Source: RFSX01 sp965248155
GTDB lineage: Bacteria > Bacteroidota > Bacteroidia > Chitinophagales > Saprospiraceae
Assembly: GCA_965248155.1 (NCBI GenBank)
Contig: CBDFIO010000001.1
Coordinates: 1,736,001-1,800,000 of the forward strand
Reading direction: 5' to 3'
DNA length: 64,000 nucleotides
In this document: in pieces, positions 54,762-63,689 of the stretch
Layout: each line of letters begins with the position of its first letter
Position numbering within the stretch: position 1 is the first letter of the stretch
Program-made: the position numbers and the translations under genes
Notes under the pieces: generated by a model
Databases searched by the model: none
Seen by the model: the letters and a program-made list of their open reading frames with translations, nothing else
What the model was told of the DNA's origin: nothing

Positions 54762-55832
54762 TTATTTTCTTAATTTCTGTTTATCTTCCAAAGCATTGAC
54801 CCGATACAATATTTGTGAAATCCAAAGTCCAATAAGTGTATAGCCTATTATTGCCGGATAAAAGACCGCTCTCAAAGTATTATCAAGATCTTCGCCTCCC
54901 ATTGCCGGATTTCCACCGTTACCAGGATGAAGACTATCGGTCATTCGAGGAATCACCATAACAAGTATCATAAGGCAAGCAAAAGCAAATAAATTATAAA
55001 TAGAAGCAATACGTGCTCTGGAATCAACATCGCTAACTGTAGTCCTTAAAATCCAATACGCAAAATATATCAGCATTGCTATGGCACTCATATTCAGTTT
55101 GATATCATCAGTCCAGTAAGTACCCCAGGTATGTTTAGCCCAAATACTCCCCGTCAATATACCGGCTATACCAAACCATAAAGCCACAGAAGTCAATGCA
55201 AAGGATTTTCGGTCGTACTCAAAATCCCTCTTGATTAGATAGAGAACACTACAATAACAGGAATACATTAATAGCAGAAACATCGCAAACCATATCGCGA
55301 CATGGAAAAAAGTATTCCTGATGGTTTCATACAATATGTTTCTAAATGGAAATGCAAACCCATCAATTTGAGTAATACTATCCACTCCATAAAATTCAGT
55401 TACAAGTGAAGAATCAGGATTAGGGTTTTCCTTTATCCTTAACATCTCTGGATAGAGTGCAAATCCATCGATATCATTATCAACAATCAGCGTCGCAGTT
55501 AAACTTGATTTCGAATCGATTTCAAGATCATAAGGAATCACAAAACTTGCTGTTAATTCATTTTCGGAATGAGCCTCCAGATGATTGGCTTTGATTAAGT
55601 TTTCATCATCTAATTTTATCCAGGCCTTTGTATTTTCATTTTCAAAATGAGTGTTATATCCTTTGATGTTTACATCATAGATTGTACCTGTTAAACTTTG
55701 AGTAGGATAGAAACTTAATATCCCCGGTTTCAAAGGAATTTTAAATCCCGCAACTAAAACGTAGATAATTAAGATGACACCAAGATATTTCCACCAATTA
55801 TTTTTCAAAGAATTCATGTTTAAGATTTCCAT
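54762..55832 (-). CDS. ccmC: Cytochrome c biogenesis protein CcmC (CcsA-like)
   Basis: 356 aa, heme-handling membrane protein for c-type cytochrome maturation. After an N-terminal membrane anchor (about 15-30) comes a soluble ~110-residue beta-rich insertion that resembles a CcmE-like or OB-type module. Six hydrophobic segments follow with the tryptophan-rich heme motif AKHTWGTYWTDDIKLN. FHVAIWFAMFLLLMYS carries a candidate heme-ligand His. The start overlaps the end of ccmB by 13 bp. The N-terminal extension is not part of standard E. coli CcmC. Confidence 0.87.
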   Translation of the reverse strand: MEILNMNSLKNNWWKYLGVILIIYVLVAGFKIPLKPGILSFYPTQSLTGTIYDVNIKGYNTHFENENTKAWIKLDDENLIKANHLEAHSENELTASFVIPYDLEIDSKSSLTATLIVDNDIDGFALYPEMLRIKENPNPDSSLVTEFYGVDSITQIDGFAFPFRNILYETIRNTFFHVAIWFAMFLLLMYSCYCSVLYLIKRDFEYDRKSFALTSVALWFGIAGILTGSIWAKHTWGTYWTDDIKLNMSAIAMLIYFAYWILRTTVSDVDSRARIASIYNLFAFACLMILVMVIPRMTDSLHPGNGGNPAMGGEDLDNTLRAVFYPAIIGYTLIGLWISQILYRVNALEDKQKLRK

Positions 55833-56473
55833 ATGATTGGAAAGAAAATAATAACTAAAGTAATAAGTAATAAGTCGATTCCGCCCAGCATCATCAAATA
55901 ATCGGGAGACGCACTGTCAACCATAACTCTGTCCGATATTAAAGATAATCTCATCGTTAATAACATTACTGGTATAAGAAGAGGAAGTGATAATATAGAA
56001 ACTAAACCCATCTGATCACTACTATAGGATGATAATGACGAGACAAGCGTCAGTACAGCCGTAATAGCGATTATTCCAAGAATAAAGGTCATGGAGAACA
56101 ATTGGAAATCTTTGATCAGACTATCCGATAGAATATATTGCAGGAAGAAAAGAATAATTCCTGCTAGCAACAATTTGATAAAATTAAAAATCAGTTTTGC
56201 TGAAATCAATTCCCCGGGATGATATAATTGATAATAAAAAAGCTTTCTTCTACTCGATGCGTAGCTGAAACTTCCAGCAGTCATATTAATACCAACAAAT
56301 AATAGAATAATCCAGAACAATCCTAATCGGACTGGTGCGCTTAAATCCCCAAAAACTTTATAAACTACAAATACAATCGATACCAAATACAATATGGAAG
56401 AAAGGAAGGAATACTGCGCGCGCATATCCGCAAACAGCTCTTTCTTCATTATGTTAAATATTCGGACAAGCAA
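55820..56473 (-). CDS. ccmB: Heme exporter protein CcmB
   Basis: 217 aa with six membrane segments and the usual N-terminal ELFADMRAQYSFLSSILYLVS (E. coli CcmB-type KEL...R). LFWIILLFVGINMTAGSF, LVSSLSSYSSDQMGLVSILSLPLLIPVML and a final membrane pair are family-typical. Forms the ABC-type export channel with CcmA (not in the window) and CcmC. First gene of the ccmB-ccmC-ccmD-gdh run. Confidence 0.9.
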   Translation of the reverse strand: MLVRIFNIMKKELFADMRAQYSFLSSILYLVSIVFVVYKVFGDLSAPVRLGLFWIILLFVGINMTAGSFSYASSRRKLFYYQLYHPGELISAKLIFNFIKLLLAGIILFFLQYILSDSLIKDFQLFSMTFILGIIAITAVLTLVSSLSSYSSDQMGLVSILSLPLLIPVMLLTMRLSLISDRVMVDSASPDYLMMLGGIDLLLITLVIIFFPIIWKS

Positions 56474-56646
56474 TTATAGATACTTTTTCTGTCACGAAAT
56501 TAGTTTAGTATAAGCAGAACAGCTAATCCTAGGCAAGATATTTGATATTAAAAATATATGTAATATATAGAGTGCTCACTTTGAATTTATTATAGAAATT
56601 ATTATGTTTGAGCAGGTTTTCAAAACTCATAACCAAAAACCGTGGT

Positions 56647-57846
56647 ATGAAGACTATAATAGCAAGTATATTTTTGTTTGTATGTCATTTCTCATTTGCA
56701 GCTGAAAGTTATTATCACTCTGTAAAAGCAAAGCAAGGTGATGGTATTTATTCTCTTCTCAGAAGATATCATTTGGAAGATCATGACTGTAACAAAGAAA
56801 GATTTCTCAGACTCAATAATCTGACGATCGATGACCATCTGATTATTGGAAATAAATACAAGTTACCTGTACTTATATTTAACTATAATGGCACAAGTAT
56901 CAGGACTACAATTGGAATAGACAATTGGGATAAAGCAGTCAGGATAAAAGCGTATAATATCAAAATCCTAAATGGCAATCTTCGCAAAACAAATTATGTG
57001 GATTCAAAAATATTGTGGGTGCCTTATCATGAATTGCATTGCGATGAGTCTATACCGTCTAAAGTTGAAATCAAAGCAGAAAAAAATGCTGCCCCCTTCA
57101 AAGGGAGTTATCAACTCGTAGAATTATTCGGTAAGGATCATAAGATGGTTGAACTAAAAGATAATCACCTGCGCAACAGAGTGTACTATATTGTAGCAGG
57201 TCATGGAGGTCCTGATCCTGGCGCAAGATGTACGGAATGTAGTAACACCTTATGTGAAGATGAATATGCTTATGATGTTTCCTTGCGACTAGCAAGAGAA
57301 TTAATTAGTCATGGCGCAAAGGTTCATGTTATTATTCAGGATAAAAATGATGGTATAAGAGATGACGAATACTTAGAATGTGATATAGATGAACATTGTC
57401 TGGGATCAAAACTGCCTTTGAACCAAAAATTAAGACTAAGGCAACGTGCCAATGCCATTAATAATATTTATGATAAATATAAAAGGCAGGGATTCACAGA
57501 TCAAATTGCAATTATGATACATGTTGATTCATATGCAGATCATACAAAACGACAAGATGTGTATTTCTATCACCATAAATCCAGCCAATCAAGTAAAAAG
57601 CTTGCTGAATCAATGCAGAACACCTTCGAAGAAAAATATAACTACTATCAAAAAAACCGAGGATATAAAGGCTTTGTTAAACCTCGGAGTTTGCATATGC
57701 TAAATTTTACCTCCCCTACTTCCGTTTATGTTGAGTTAGCAAATATCCGTAATTCATCAGATCAAGAAAGGATTGTGAAGCCTTCTAATCGTGAAGCATT
57801 GGCAAAATGGTTATACGAAGGAATGGTAGACTTTCAAGACAAATAA
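56647..57846 (+). CDS. N-acetylmuramoyl-L-alanine amidase with LysM-like N-terminus
   Basis: 399 aa from the Met at 56647, which opens a clear signal peptide (MKTIIASIFLFVCHFSFAAE). Starting at 56608 would put 13 extra residues before it. A LysM-like segment follows (VKAKQGDGIYSLLRRYHL...LNNLTIDDHLIIGNKYKLP). The Amidase_3 domain begins at about 185: YYIVAGHGGPDPGARC with the first zinc His, a Glu after it (CEDEYAYDVSLRLARELISHG), MIHVDSYAD with another His, and YVELANIRNSSDQE with the catalytic Glu. Cleaves the peptide stem from peptidoglycan, probably in cell separation. Confidence 0.9.
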   Translation: MKTIIASIFLFVCHFSFAAESYYHSVKAKQGDGIYSLLRRYHLEDHDCNKERFLRLNNLTIDDHLIIGNKYKLPVLIFNYNGTSIRTTIGIDNWDKAVRIKAYNIKILNGNLRKTNYVDSKILWVPYHELHCDESIPSKVEIKAEKNAAPFKGSYQLVELFGKDHKMVELKDNHLRNRVYYIVAGHGGPDPGARCTECSNTLCEDEYAYDVSLRLARELISHGAKVHVIIQDKNDGIRDDEYLECDIDEHCLGSKLPLNQKLRLRQRANAINNIYDKYKRQGFTDQIAIMIHVDSYADHTKRQDVYFYHHKSSQSSKKLAESMQNTFEEKYNYYQKNRGYKGFVKPRSLHMLNFTSPTSVYVELANIRNSSDQERIVKPSNREALAKWLYEGMVDFQDK

Positions 57847-58826
57847 AGCAAATTACAACCTCGAACATCACTCATATCTAATCTTCCGGACACTTCAAAT
57901 TTTTGTTCGCTCGGACGAGCCAGGTCTTCAGTCAATATAAATGACAGACTATCTATATTAGCAAGATCAATGACTCCCAATTGGGCCGTTTTACCAGCGA
58001 CAGATATACTAAGTGGATCAGTAATATCCCTATACATCACCTTCATTGTTCCATAAGTTGAAAATATTCCTTCTTCATCTGAATAAGCTTGTGAACATAA
58101 TTCAGTCATTCCATATTCAGAAATAACCATACTGGATGGGAAACCATTTTTTATGCGACTTTGCACTTCTTTGAAAGTAAGTTCAGTTCCTCTACCCTTC
58201 ATACCTCCCGTAAACAAAACTTTAAGTCGATCAGAATCAAATTTAAAAGTTTCACAAAAATCAATGAGTGCATAACTCACTCCAATAAGAACAATCTTCT
58301 TTTGGCTCGTTGATAATATCGATTGAAGTAATTGATCAAGTTTATTAAAATCATAGTTACAAAATTGACTTGATTGATCTCCTGATTTATATATCAAATG
58401 TTCAACCATACAAATAAGAGAAGAGTGCTTATTTTCAGCATATGAAGGCAGCAGTGCTAATACAATATATTCATCTATTGGACCTAAAGCTTTTTCAAAT
58501 GTTGATAAGGCTATGTTCTTATACCAATCAATATCCTTAATGTAATGTGTGCTTCTTTTCTTTTGAGAAGTCCCACTGCTCTTAAAAACTTGTTCTTCCT
58601 TCCAATCTCCTGTTTTAATCACATTATTCTTGAATAAGCTAATCGGTAGAAGTGGAATATCCTCAATATTCGAAAATTGCTTATGGTCGGCACCGATAAG
58701 AGATAAGAATTGATTATATACTTTATTATTTTTAGCTTGTAATTCGAAAACTTGGAAACTAATATCTTCGAATAAGCTATCTGAATACTTATGGACTAAA
58801 GATGCTATTTGATTTTTTAGATTCAA
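57834..58826 (-). CDS. LuxE/acyl-protein synthetase-like protein
   Basis: 330 aa similar to LuxE-type acyl-protein synthetases and the phenylacetate-CoA-ligase-like branch. IPLLPISLFKNNVIKTG then FKSSGTSQKKRSTHYI gives the phosphate-binding SSGTS loop (about 83-94), VISEYGMTELCSQAY the adenylate motif, and GVIDLANIDSLSFILTEDLA the C-terminal region. In Bacteroidota these lone genes are thought to activate acyl groups, but the substrate is unknown. It converges on the amidase gene with a 13-bp overlap. Confidence 0.82.
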   Translation of the reverse strand: MNLKNQIASLVHKYSDSLFEDISFQVFELQAKNNKVYNQFLSLIGADHKQFSNIEDIPLLPISLFKNNVIKTGDWKEEQVFKSSGTSQKKRSTHYIKDIDWYKNIALSTFEKALGPIDEYIVLALLPSYAENKHSSLICMVEHLIYKSGDQSSQFCNYDFNKLDQLLQSILSTSQKKIVLIGVSYALIDFCETFKFDSDRLKVLFTGGMKGRGTELTFKEVQSRIKNGFPSSMVISEYGMTELCSQAYSDEEGIFSTYGTMKVMYRDITDPLSISVAGKTAQLGVIDLANIDSLSFILTEDLARPSEQKFEVSGRLDMSDVRGCNLLYLS

Positions 58827-58861
58827 TCGATCAAATTCATTAAGTAAATTTAATTTAGATA

Positions 58862-59350
58862 TTGAAAGTCGCTAATTACTTCATATTATTTATAGTTCTG
58901 TTCGGATTTTATTCCTGTACACCGGATCCTAGTTTTTCTGAAATACCGGAAATAGCTTTTATAAGTTTCTCAAAATCAGAAATGGCTCAAAATAGTCTGA
59001 ATACAGACTCATTGTATCTTAAATTCAGTTTCAAAGATGGAGATGGAGATCTTGGAAATGCCGAAACACTTACAGAAAATATCATTCTCATGGATAATAG
59101 AACAGGAGAAGTATTTGACCGGTATAGAATTCCAGAAATTCCTCCCATTGGTTCTCAAAATGGGATAGAAGGTGAAATCACATTAAAAGTATTTACGACT
59201 TGTTGTATTTTTCCTGATAGTACACCACCTTGTTTGAATCCTCCCGATTATCCGACAAATCAAATCAATTTTGATATCTATATGAAAGACGATTCAGGTA
59301 ATAAAAGCAACACGCTCACGACTGAATACATTACTCTCCTTTGTAATTAA
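58862..59350 (+). CDS. Predicted lipoprotein, conserved in Bacteroidota
   Basis: 162 aa with a TTG start and signal MKVANYFILFIVLFGFYSC, lipidated at Cys19. The SFKDGDGDLGNAET segment is an acidic, possibly Ca2+-binding loop seen in a recurring family of Bacteroidota surface lipoproteins. Function unknown. It converges on hemF with a 20-bp overlap. Confidence 0.75.
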   Translation: MKVANYFILFIVLFGFYSCTPDPSFSEIPEIAFISFSKSEMAQNSLNTDSLYLKFSFKDGDGDLGNAETLTENIILMDNRTGEVFDRYRIPEIPPIGSQNGIEGEITLKVFTTCCIFPDSTPPCLNPPDYPTNQINFDIYMKDDSGNKSNTLTTEYITLLCN

Positions 59351-60224
59351 TCCAATCAATATTCGACTTCAAGATGTCTACAGTCTTTTGTTCAGTTGGA
59401 TTGTATTGGTATTTATAAATCCACTTAAGTTCCGGAGGAAGACTCATTAGGATTGATTCGATATTTCCATCAGTATGTAGCCCAAATTTAGTACCTCTAT
59501 CCCAGACCAGATTAAATTCTGCATATCGACTTCTCCTAAGATATTGCCAGGATTTATCTTCTTCAGTGAAAGTTCTCAAATGATTTTTTGTGAACCCAAT
59601 GTCATACGATTTTGTAAAATTATACCCAACATCCAAGACAAAATCGAGTAGTTCTGATTTTGGTTTTTCTTCTTCACTCAGTTTGTCAAAAAAAATACCA
59701 CCAATTCCTCGAGATTCTTTTCTATGTTTTATATAAAAATATTCATCTGCCCATTTTTTGAATCGATCATAATAAGAAGAATCGTGTCTATTGCAAATTT
59801 CCTTCATCAAAACATGAAAATCTTTTGCTTCATCGATATTAATATAATGGGGTGTCATATCAATTCCTCCACCAAACCACCACGCCCCAGTGCTTGTTTC
59901 AAAGTATCTGACATTCATGTGAATAATCGGTACATGTGGGTTATAGGGGTGTAATACAATTGATACTCCCGTAGCGAAAAAGTCATTAGGTTCCAATTGA
60001 AGTGCTGTTCGGATATTGTCGGGCATCGCTCCATGAACTGCAGAAAAATTAACGCCTCCTTTTTCTATGTGCTTTCCCTGGATAACTCTGGTTCTTCCAC
60101 CTCCACCTCCAGGTCGTTCCCATAAGTCTTCTTTAAACGAATTCCCATCCATTTGTTCAAGATCTTGACAGATACGATCTTGTAACTCACGGAATTTATC
60201 AGCTATAATTTCTTTTGTAATCAT
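59331..60224 (-). CDS. hemF: Oxygen-dependent coproporphyrinogen III oxidase
   Basis: 297 aa, catalyses O2-dependent decarboxylation of coproporphyrinogen III to protoporphyrinogen IX in heme synthesis. Family signatures are WERPGGGGGRTRVIQ, NFSAVHG, TGVSIVLHPYNPHVPIIHMNVRYFET, WWFGGGIDMTPHY, RGIGGIFFD, and YAEFNLVWDRGTKFGLHTDGNIESILMSLPP. Its start overlaps the stop of the ArsC-like gene by 1 bp, so the two are coupled. Presence implies an aerobic lifestyle. Confidence 0.96.
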   Translation of the reverse strand: MITKEIIADKFRELQDRICQDLEQMDGNSFKEDLWERPGGGGGRTRVIQGKHIEKGGVNFSAVHGAMPDNIRTALQLEPNDFFATGVSIVLHPYNPHVPIIHMNVRYFETSTGAWWFGGGIDMTPHYINIDEAKDFHVLMKEICNRHDSSYYDRFKKWADEYFYIKHRKESRGIGGIFFDKLSEEEKPKSELLDFVLDVGYNFTKSYDIGFTKNHLRTFTEEDKSWQYLRRSRYAEFNLVWDRGTKFGLHTDGNIESILMSLPPELKWIYKYQYNPTEQKTVDILKSNIDWINYKGE

Positions 60225-60601
60225 TATTTCAAATATCCTTTTAATGCTTCAACTACTGCTTTTGTGTTACCAACAAAGGATTTCTCTCCAACAATAAAGA
60301 CAGGCCGTTTAAGAAAGGTATACTCGTTTAATATGAGTTTTTTATAATCTTTCTCAGTTAGCTTCTTTTCATTTAGTCCCATAGAACGAAATTTCATTGC
60401 TCTCCTGCTAAATAGTGCTTCAAATGATCCATATTCTTCCGCTAGTTTTTCCAGTGTAGCTTCATCAATATTTTCTTCTTTAATATTTTGTATATCCCCC
60501 TTCCAGGAAACTTCTTTCAAAATTCTTTGACATGTGGAACAAGATGCCAGAATAAATGCTTTTTTCAAGATAAATGATTTTAATTTTGGATTATGGAGCA
60601 C
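60224..60601 (-). CDS. ArsC/Spx-family thioredoxin-fold protein
   Basis: 125 aa, or about 115 from an internal start near KKAFILASC. ILASCSTCQRIL has the N-terminal CxxC of ArsC/Spx-like proteins. FLKRPVFIVGEKSFVGNTKAVVEAL is the C-terminal cis-Pro region. Bacteroidota carry many such small oxidoreductases with no proven arsenate role, so the name should not be read as arsenic resistance. It overlaps hemF by 1 bp, and its 5' end overlaps the divergent phosphorylase gene by 9 bp. Confidence 0.82.
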   Translation of the reverse strand: MLHNPKLKSFILKKAFILASCSTCQRILKEVSWKGDIQNIKEENIDEATLEKLAEEYGSFEALFSRRAMKFRSMGLNEKKLTEKDYKKLILNEYTFLKRPVFIVGEKSFVGNTKAVVEALKGYLK

Positions 60602-61459
60602 GAAGATAAATTTATTCCTAAATCAGAATTAATAATAAATGATGATAATTCAATCTATCACTTACAATTAAAACCAGGCGACTTAGCCAAAAGAATAATT
60701 ACAGTTGGAGATCCATCTCGAATCGAGCTCATAAAACCCTATTTTGAAAGTATTATCCTAGAAAAGGCCAACAGAGAATTTCAAACTTTAACCGGAATAT
60801 ATAAAGGGGAACTATTGTCCATTATTTCGACTGGAATTGGTACGGATAATATCGATATTGTAATTAATGAAGTTGATGCCTTATTCAATATTGATTTTGA
60901 ATCAAGAAAGGTAAAATCAGAAAAAACATCTGTGGACTTTATCCGAGTAGGTACTTCAGGTTCTATTCAGGAAAGTATTCCATGTGGACAAACGATTATT
61001 AGTGAATATGCTGTCGGATTAGAGGGACTATTATATTATTATGATTCGGAGGGAATCAGATCAATTGAACTTGAAGATTTTATTCACCAATCGCTTCCTG
61101 AGTTGGTACTGCCTATTTATGCTGTCAAATCATCAGAAAGATTATCTGATCAGTTTTCTTCTCTCGGACAAAAAGGAATTACACTAACAGCAACAGGATT
61201 TTATGCTCCTCAATCAAGGCAACTCAGAGCTAGATATAAAATTAACTCAGTTAACTTATTTCAGTCCCTTAATTATAAAGGCCTTTCTGTCACAAATTTT
61301 GAAATGGAAACTGCAGGAATTTTTGGACTTGGAAAACTATTAGGTCATAATGCAATATCTATAAGTCTAATTCTTGCTAATCGTCAAACGGGTGAATTTT
61401 CGGAAAATCCTGTGAAGGCGGTCGTCAAGATGATAGATGATGTCATGAATTTGATTTAA
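60593..61459 (+). CDS. Nucleoside phosphorylase (uridine-phosphorylase-like)
   Basis: 288 aa of the PNP/UDP family. KRIITVGDPSRIELI is the phosphate-binding GDPxR motif (about 35-48). FQTLTGIYKGELLSIISTGIGTDNIDIVINEV is the second strand-loop, FIRVGTSGSIQESI the GTSG phosphate/ribose site, and NFEMETAGIFGLGKLLGH the catalytic and ribose-binding Met-Glu region. It splits nucleosides with phosphate, in salvage. Base preference (uridine versus purines) is not clear. Divergent from the ArsC-like gene. Confidence 0.88.
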   Translation: MEHEDKFIPKSELIINDDNSIYHLQLKPGDLAKRIITVGDPSRIELIKPYFESIILEKANREFQTLTGIYKGELLSIISTGIGTDNIDIVINEVDALFNIDFESRKVKSEKTSVDFIRVGTSGSIQESIPCGQTIISEYAVGLEGLLYYYDSEGIRSIELEDFIHQSLPELVLPIYAVKSSERLSDQFSSLGQKGITLTATGFYAPQSRQLRARYKINSVNLFQSLNYKGLSVTNFEMETAGIFGLGKLLGHNAISISLILANRQTGEFSENPVKAVVKMIDDVMNLI

Positions 61460-61528
61460 GATTTTAATGCATTTTGTATAATTCAGGAGAATATACTTCC
61501 AATACTACCCGATAATAAAACTATTACA

Positions 61529-61536
61529 TACTTTTG
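61529..61536 (+). promoter_or_regulatory. -7 promoter element of the SRP RNA
   Basis: TACTTTTG matches TAnnTTTG. Transcription would begin about 6 bp later, at the first paired bases of the SRP RNA (61542). No clear TTG element upstream. Confidence 0.55.
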
Positions 61537-61541
61537 CGGTC

Positions 61542-61634
61542 GGTGAGGATCGTACGGCCAGCTCCTTCTAAATCCCCCAGGGTAGAAATACAGCAAGGGT
61601 AGGAGGTTGAGCGGCTAGGTATGATTCCTCACTT
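61542..61634 (+). ncRNA. ffs: Bacterial small SRP RNA (4.5S RNA)
   Basis: A single long hairpin of about 93 nt. The closing stem pairs GTGAGGA (61543-61549) with TCCTCAC (61626-61632), continued by TCGTAC...GGCC with GGCT...GTATGA. The apical part has the diagnostic SRP domain IV: a symmetric loop CAGG opposite AGCA, a 3-bp GUA/UAC stem and a GAAA tetraloop (CAGGGTAGAAATACAGCA at about 61580-61597). It binds Ffh for co-translational membrane targeting. Boundaries are set by pairing and may be off by a few bases. Confidence 0.9.
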
Positions 61635-61650
61635 TCTTAAAATAATATAT

Positions 61651-62307
61651 ATGAAGTTTTTTATAGATACTGCAGATCTTGATCAAATTAAAGAAGCAAA
61701 TGATTTAGGTGTTTTGGATGGTGTTACGACTAATCCCTCACTTATGGCTAAGTCAGGAATTACGGGAGCAAAAAATATTGAAGATCATTATAAGAAAATA
61801 TGCAGTATTGTTGAAGGTGATGTCAGTGCAGAAGTTATCGCCACAGATTTCAATGGTATTGTAAGCGAGGGTGAATATCTGGCTTCATTGGCCCCTAACA
61901 TTGTTGTAAAGGTACCCATGATAAAAGATGGAATAAAAGCCATTTGTCACTTTTCCAACAATGGCATTAAAACGAATTGCACCTTGGTTTTTTCTGCAGG
62001 TCAAGCGATGCTGGCTGCGAAAGCTGGTGCTACTTACATCTCCCCTTTTGTCGGTCGCGTTGATGATATTAATTGGGATGGTATTGCATTAATCGAAGAA
62101 ATAGCTGAAGTCTACGCAATTCAGATGTATGAGACAGAAATTCTTGCGGCATCAATTCGAAGTTCTCGACACATCATCCAGGCTGCTAAAGCCGGAGCAG
62201 ATATCGCAACGTGTCCCTTGCATACAATTACTGATCTGTTGAAGCATCCATTAACTGATATAGGTCTGGAAAAATTCCTTGCGGATTATAGAAAGGGCAA
62301 CGACTGA
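61651..62307 (+). CDS. tal: Transaldolase (TalB-like / fructose-6-phosphate aldolase subfamily)
   Basis: 218 aa starting MKFFIDTADLDQIKEAND, the standard N-terminus of this short transaldolase group. Other motifs are GVTTNPSLMAKSG, the Schiff-base Lys87 in NIVVKVPM, TLVFSAGQAMLAAKAGATYISPFVGRVDD and ILAASIRSSRHI. Role: pentose phosphate pathway sugar exchange. An in-frame ATG at 61621 adds ten residues but lies inside the 3' arm of the SRP RNA, so I reject it as the start. Only 16 bp separate the SRP RNA end from this ATG. Confidence 0.94.
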   Translation: MKFFIDTADLDQIKEANDLGVLDGVTTNPSLMAKSGITGAKNIEDHYKKICSIVEGDVSAEVIATDFNGIVSEGEYLASLAPNIVVKVPMIKDGIKAICHFSNNGIKTNCTLVFSAGQAMLAAKAGATYISPFVGRVDDINWDGIALIEEIAEVYAIQMYETEILAASIRSSRHIIQAAKAGADIATCPLHTITDLLKHPLTDIGLEKFLADYRKGND

Positions 62308-62311
62308 TTTA

Positions 62312-62959
62312 TTACTCGACTAGTTCTTCTTTGTTGGTTTTGGACAAATCAAACAAGTAGCTGAATCCCAACTGAATAGTTCTTGTCTTTTGATCAGCTC
62401 CTCCTATCACATTACCATTGATATCTGTTAATACAAGATTACCAACATCTAATAAACCCATATTATATTCAATTTTAATCATGATGACTCCCAATTGAAT
62501 CTGAGCATTCGCTAATAATCCGAAATCTTCATTCTTCACTGCTTCTTTATTTGTTGAATTCTCCCAGAGATCGGTTCCAAATCTTGTCTTTTCACTAAAA
62601 TTATATCCGATAAAAACACCTAAGCCAAGATTTACCTTATTAAACAAGTTGTAAGTGATATAGGGTTGAATATCCAAAAATCTAAACCTGAATTCCAGAG
62701 CTTCCGGGATACTAGAGACCGAGACTTTATATCCCTTTTGGGCATATTCCAGGTCTGACCAAAAATTAAATCGTTCACTGATCTGGTATTTTGTAGAAAG
62801 TCCAAAATAGGAAGTTTGTGTGCTATTAGAGTTAAAAATAGCCTGATCGTCTTCAGTAAATGAGTTATTATAAATTCCAATTGATGGTCCAAGACTCCAT
62901 TGGCAAATAATAAAGCTTGAATAGAAAAATAAAATGACCGATAGACACTGCTTCTTCAT
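62312..62959 (-). CDS. Predicted outer-membrane beta-barrel protein
   Basis: 215 aa with a signal peptide (MKKQCLSVILFFYSSFIIC) and then alternating amphipathic strands: YFGLSTKYQISERFNFWSDLEYAQKGYKV, FRFLDIQPYITYNLFNKVNLGLGVFIGYNF, and near the end TIQLGFSYLFDL. This is the pattern of PorT-like/OMP_b-brl small Bacteroidota porin-fold proteins. No specific function can be given. It converges on transaldolase. Confidence 0.78.
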   Translation of the reverse strand: MKKQCLSVILFFYSSFIICQWSLGPSIGIYNNSFTEDDQAIFNSNSTQTSYFGLSTKYQISERFNFWSDLEYAQKGYKVSVSSIPEALEFRFRFLDIQPYITYNLFNKVNLGLGVFIGYNFSEKTRFGTDLWENSTNKEAVKNEDFGLLANAQIQLGVIMIKIEYNMGLLDVGNLVLTDINGNVIGGADQKTRTIQLGFSYLFDLSKTNKEELVE

Positions 62960-63008
62960 TATTAAAGTCCTCGCGTTTTATGATTTGACATAATTAATAT
63001 AATCTGAG

Positions 63009-63689
63009 CTAATCTTCAAATATATTCCACCATGGCTTATCGGGGTATGGAGCTTCAACCACGATCTTTTCTTTGGAGACAGGATGGATAAATGATACTC
63101 TTTTAGAATGTAAAGCTATTGATTTGTCCTTCAGTGGTTTCTTGTTAGAATATTTACTATCTCCATGGATGGGCATCTTTTGGCTGGAAAGCTGTGCTCT
63201 TATCTGATGTGGTCGTCCTGTTTCTAATTCAATTTCCAATAAACTAAATTCTTCAATGATGCTTAATACTTCGTAGTGTAGAATTGCAATTTTTGAAAAC
63301 TTAAATTCTTTATTGGAAATAATAGCCCGATTTCTTTTGGTGTCTTTTTTTATATAGGATGTTAATGTAGTGGGTGCATTATAGATTTTATCCTTAACAA
63401 GTGCATGATATATCTTTTTTATCTCTCGTGATTTTATTATTTGAGTCATTCTGCTTAGAGATTTACTCGTTTTGCAAAGCACTATTACTCCACTAACAGG
63501 TCTGTCAAGCCTATGTGGAAGTCCTAAAAACACCTGTCCGGGCTTCTTGTCTCTTCTTTTAATGAATATTTTGAAGATATCAGTCACACATTTATCACCG
63601 GTTTGATCTCCCTGGCTCAACCATCCTGAGGGTTTATTTACACAAAAAAGGTGATTATCCTCATATAATATTAGTGATTCCAGATCCAT
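63009..63689 (-). CDS. RluA-family RNA pseudouridine synthase
   Basis: 226 aa. The catalytic motif GLPHRLDRPVSGVIVLCK places Asp62 as nucleophile. NHLFCVNKPSGWLSQGD precedes it, and IELETGRPHQIRAQLSSQKMPIHGDSKYS is the RluA C-terminal motif. There is no S4 domain, and the length fits the short RluA/C group. Which RNA position it modifies cannot be told. Located 49 bp before the barrel-protein gene start on the same strand. Confidence 0.92.
   Translation of the reverse strand: MDLESLILYEDNHLFCVNKPSGWLSQGDQTGDKCVTDIFKIFIKRRDKKPGQVFLGLPHRLDRPVSGVIVLCKTSKSLSRMTQIIKSREIKKIYHALVKDKIYNAPTTLTSYIKKDTKRNRAIISNKEFKFSKIAILHYEVLSIIEEFSLLEIELETGRPHQIRAQLSSQKMPIHGDSKYSNKKPLKDKSIALHSKRVSFIHPVSKEKIVVEAPYPDKPWWNIFED

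Noticed and set aside
60224..60601. ArsC-like gene as arsenate resistance
   Set aside because: No arsR, arsB or acr3 gene nearby; this small thioredoxin-fold family is common and mostly uncharacterised in Bacteroidota.
61621..61650. Upstream ATG at 61621 as the transaldolase start
   Set aside because: It lies in the 3' arm of the SRP RNA, and the resulting ten extra residues are absent from the usual family N-terminus.
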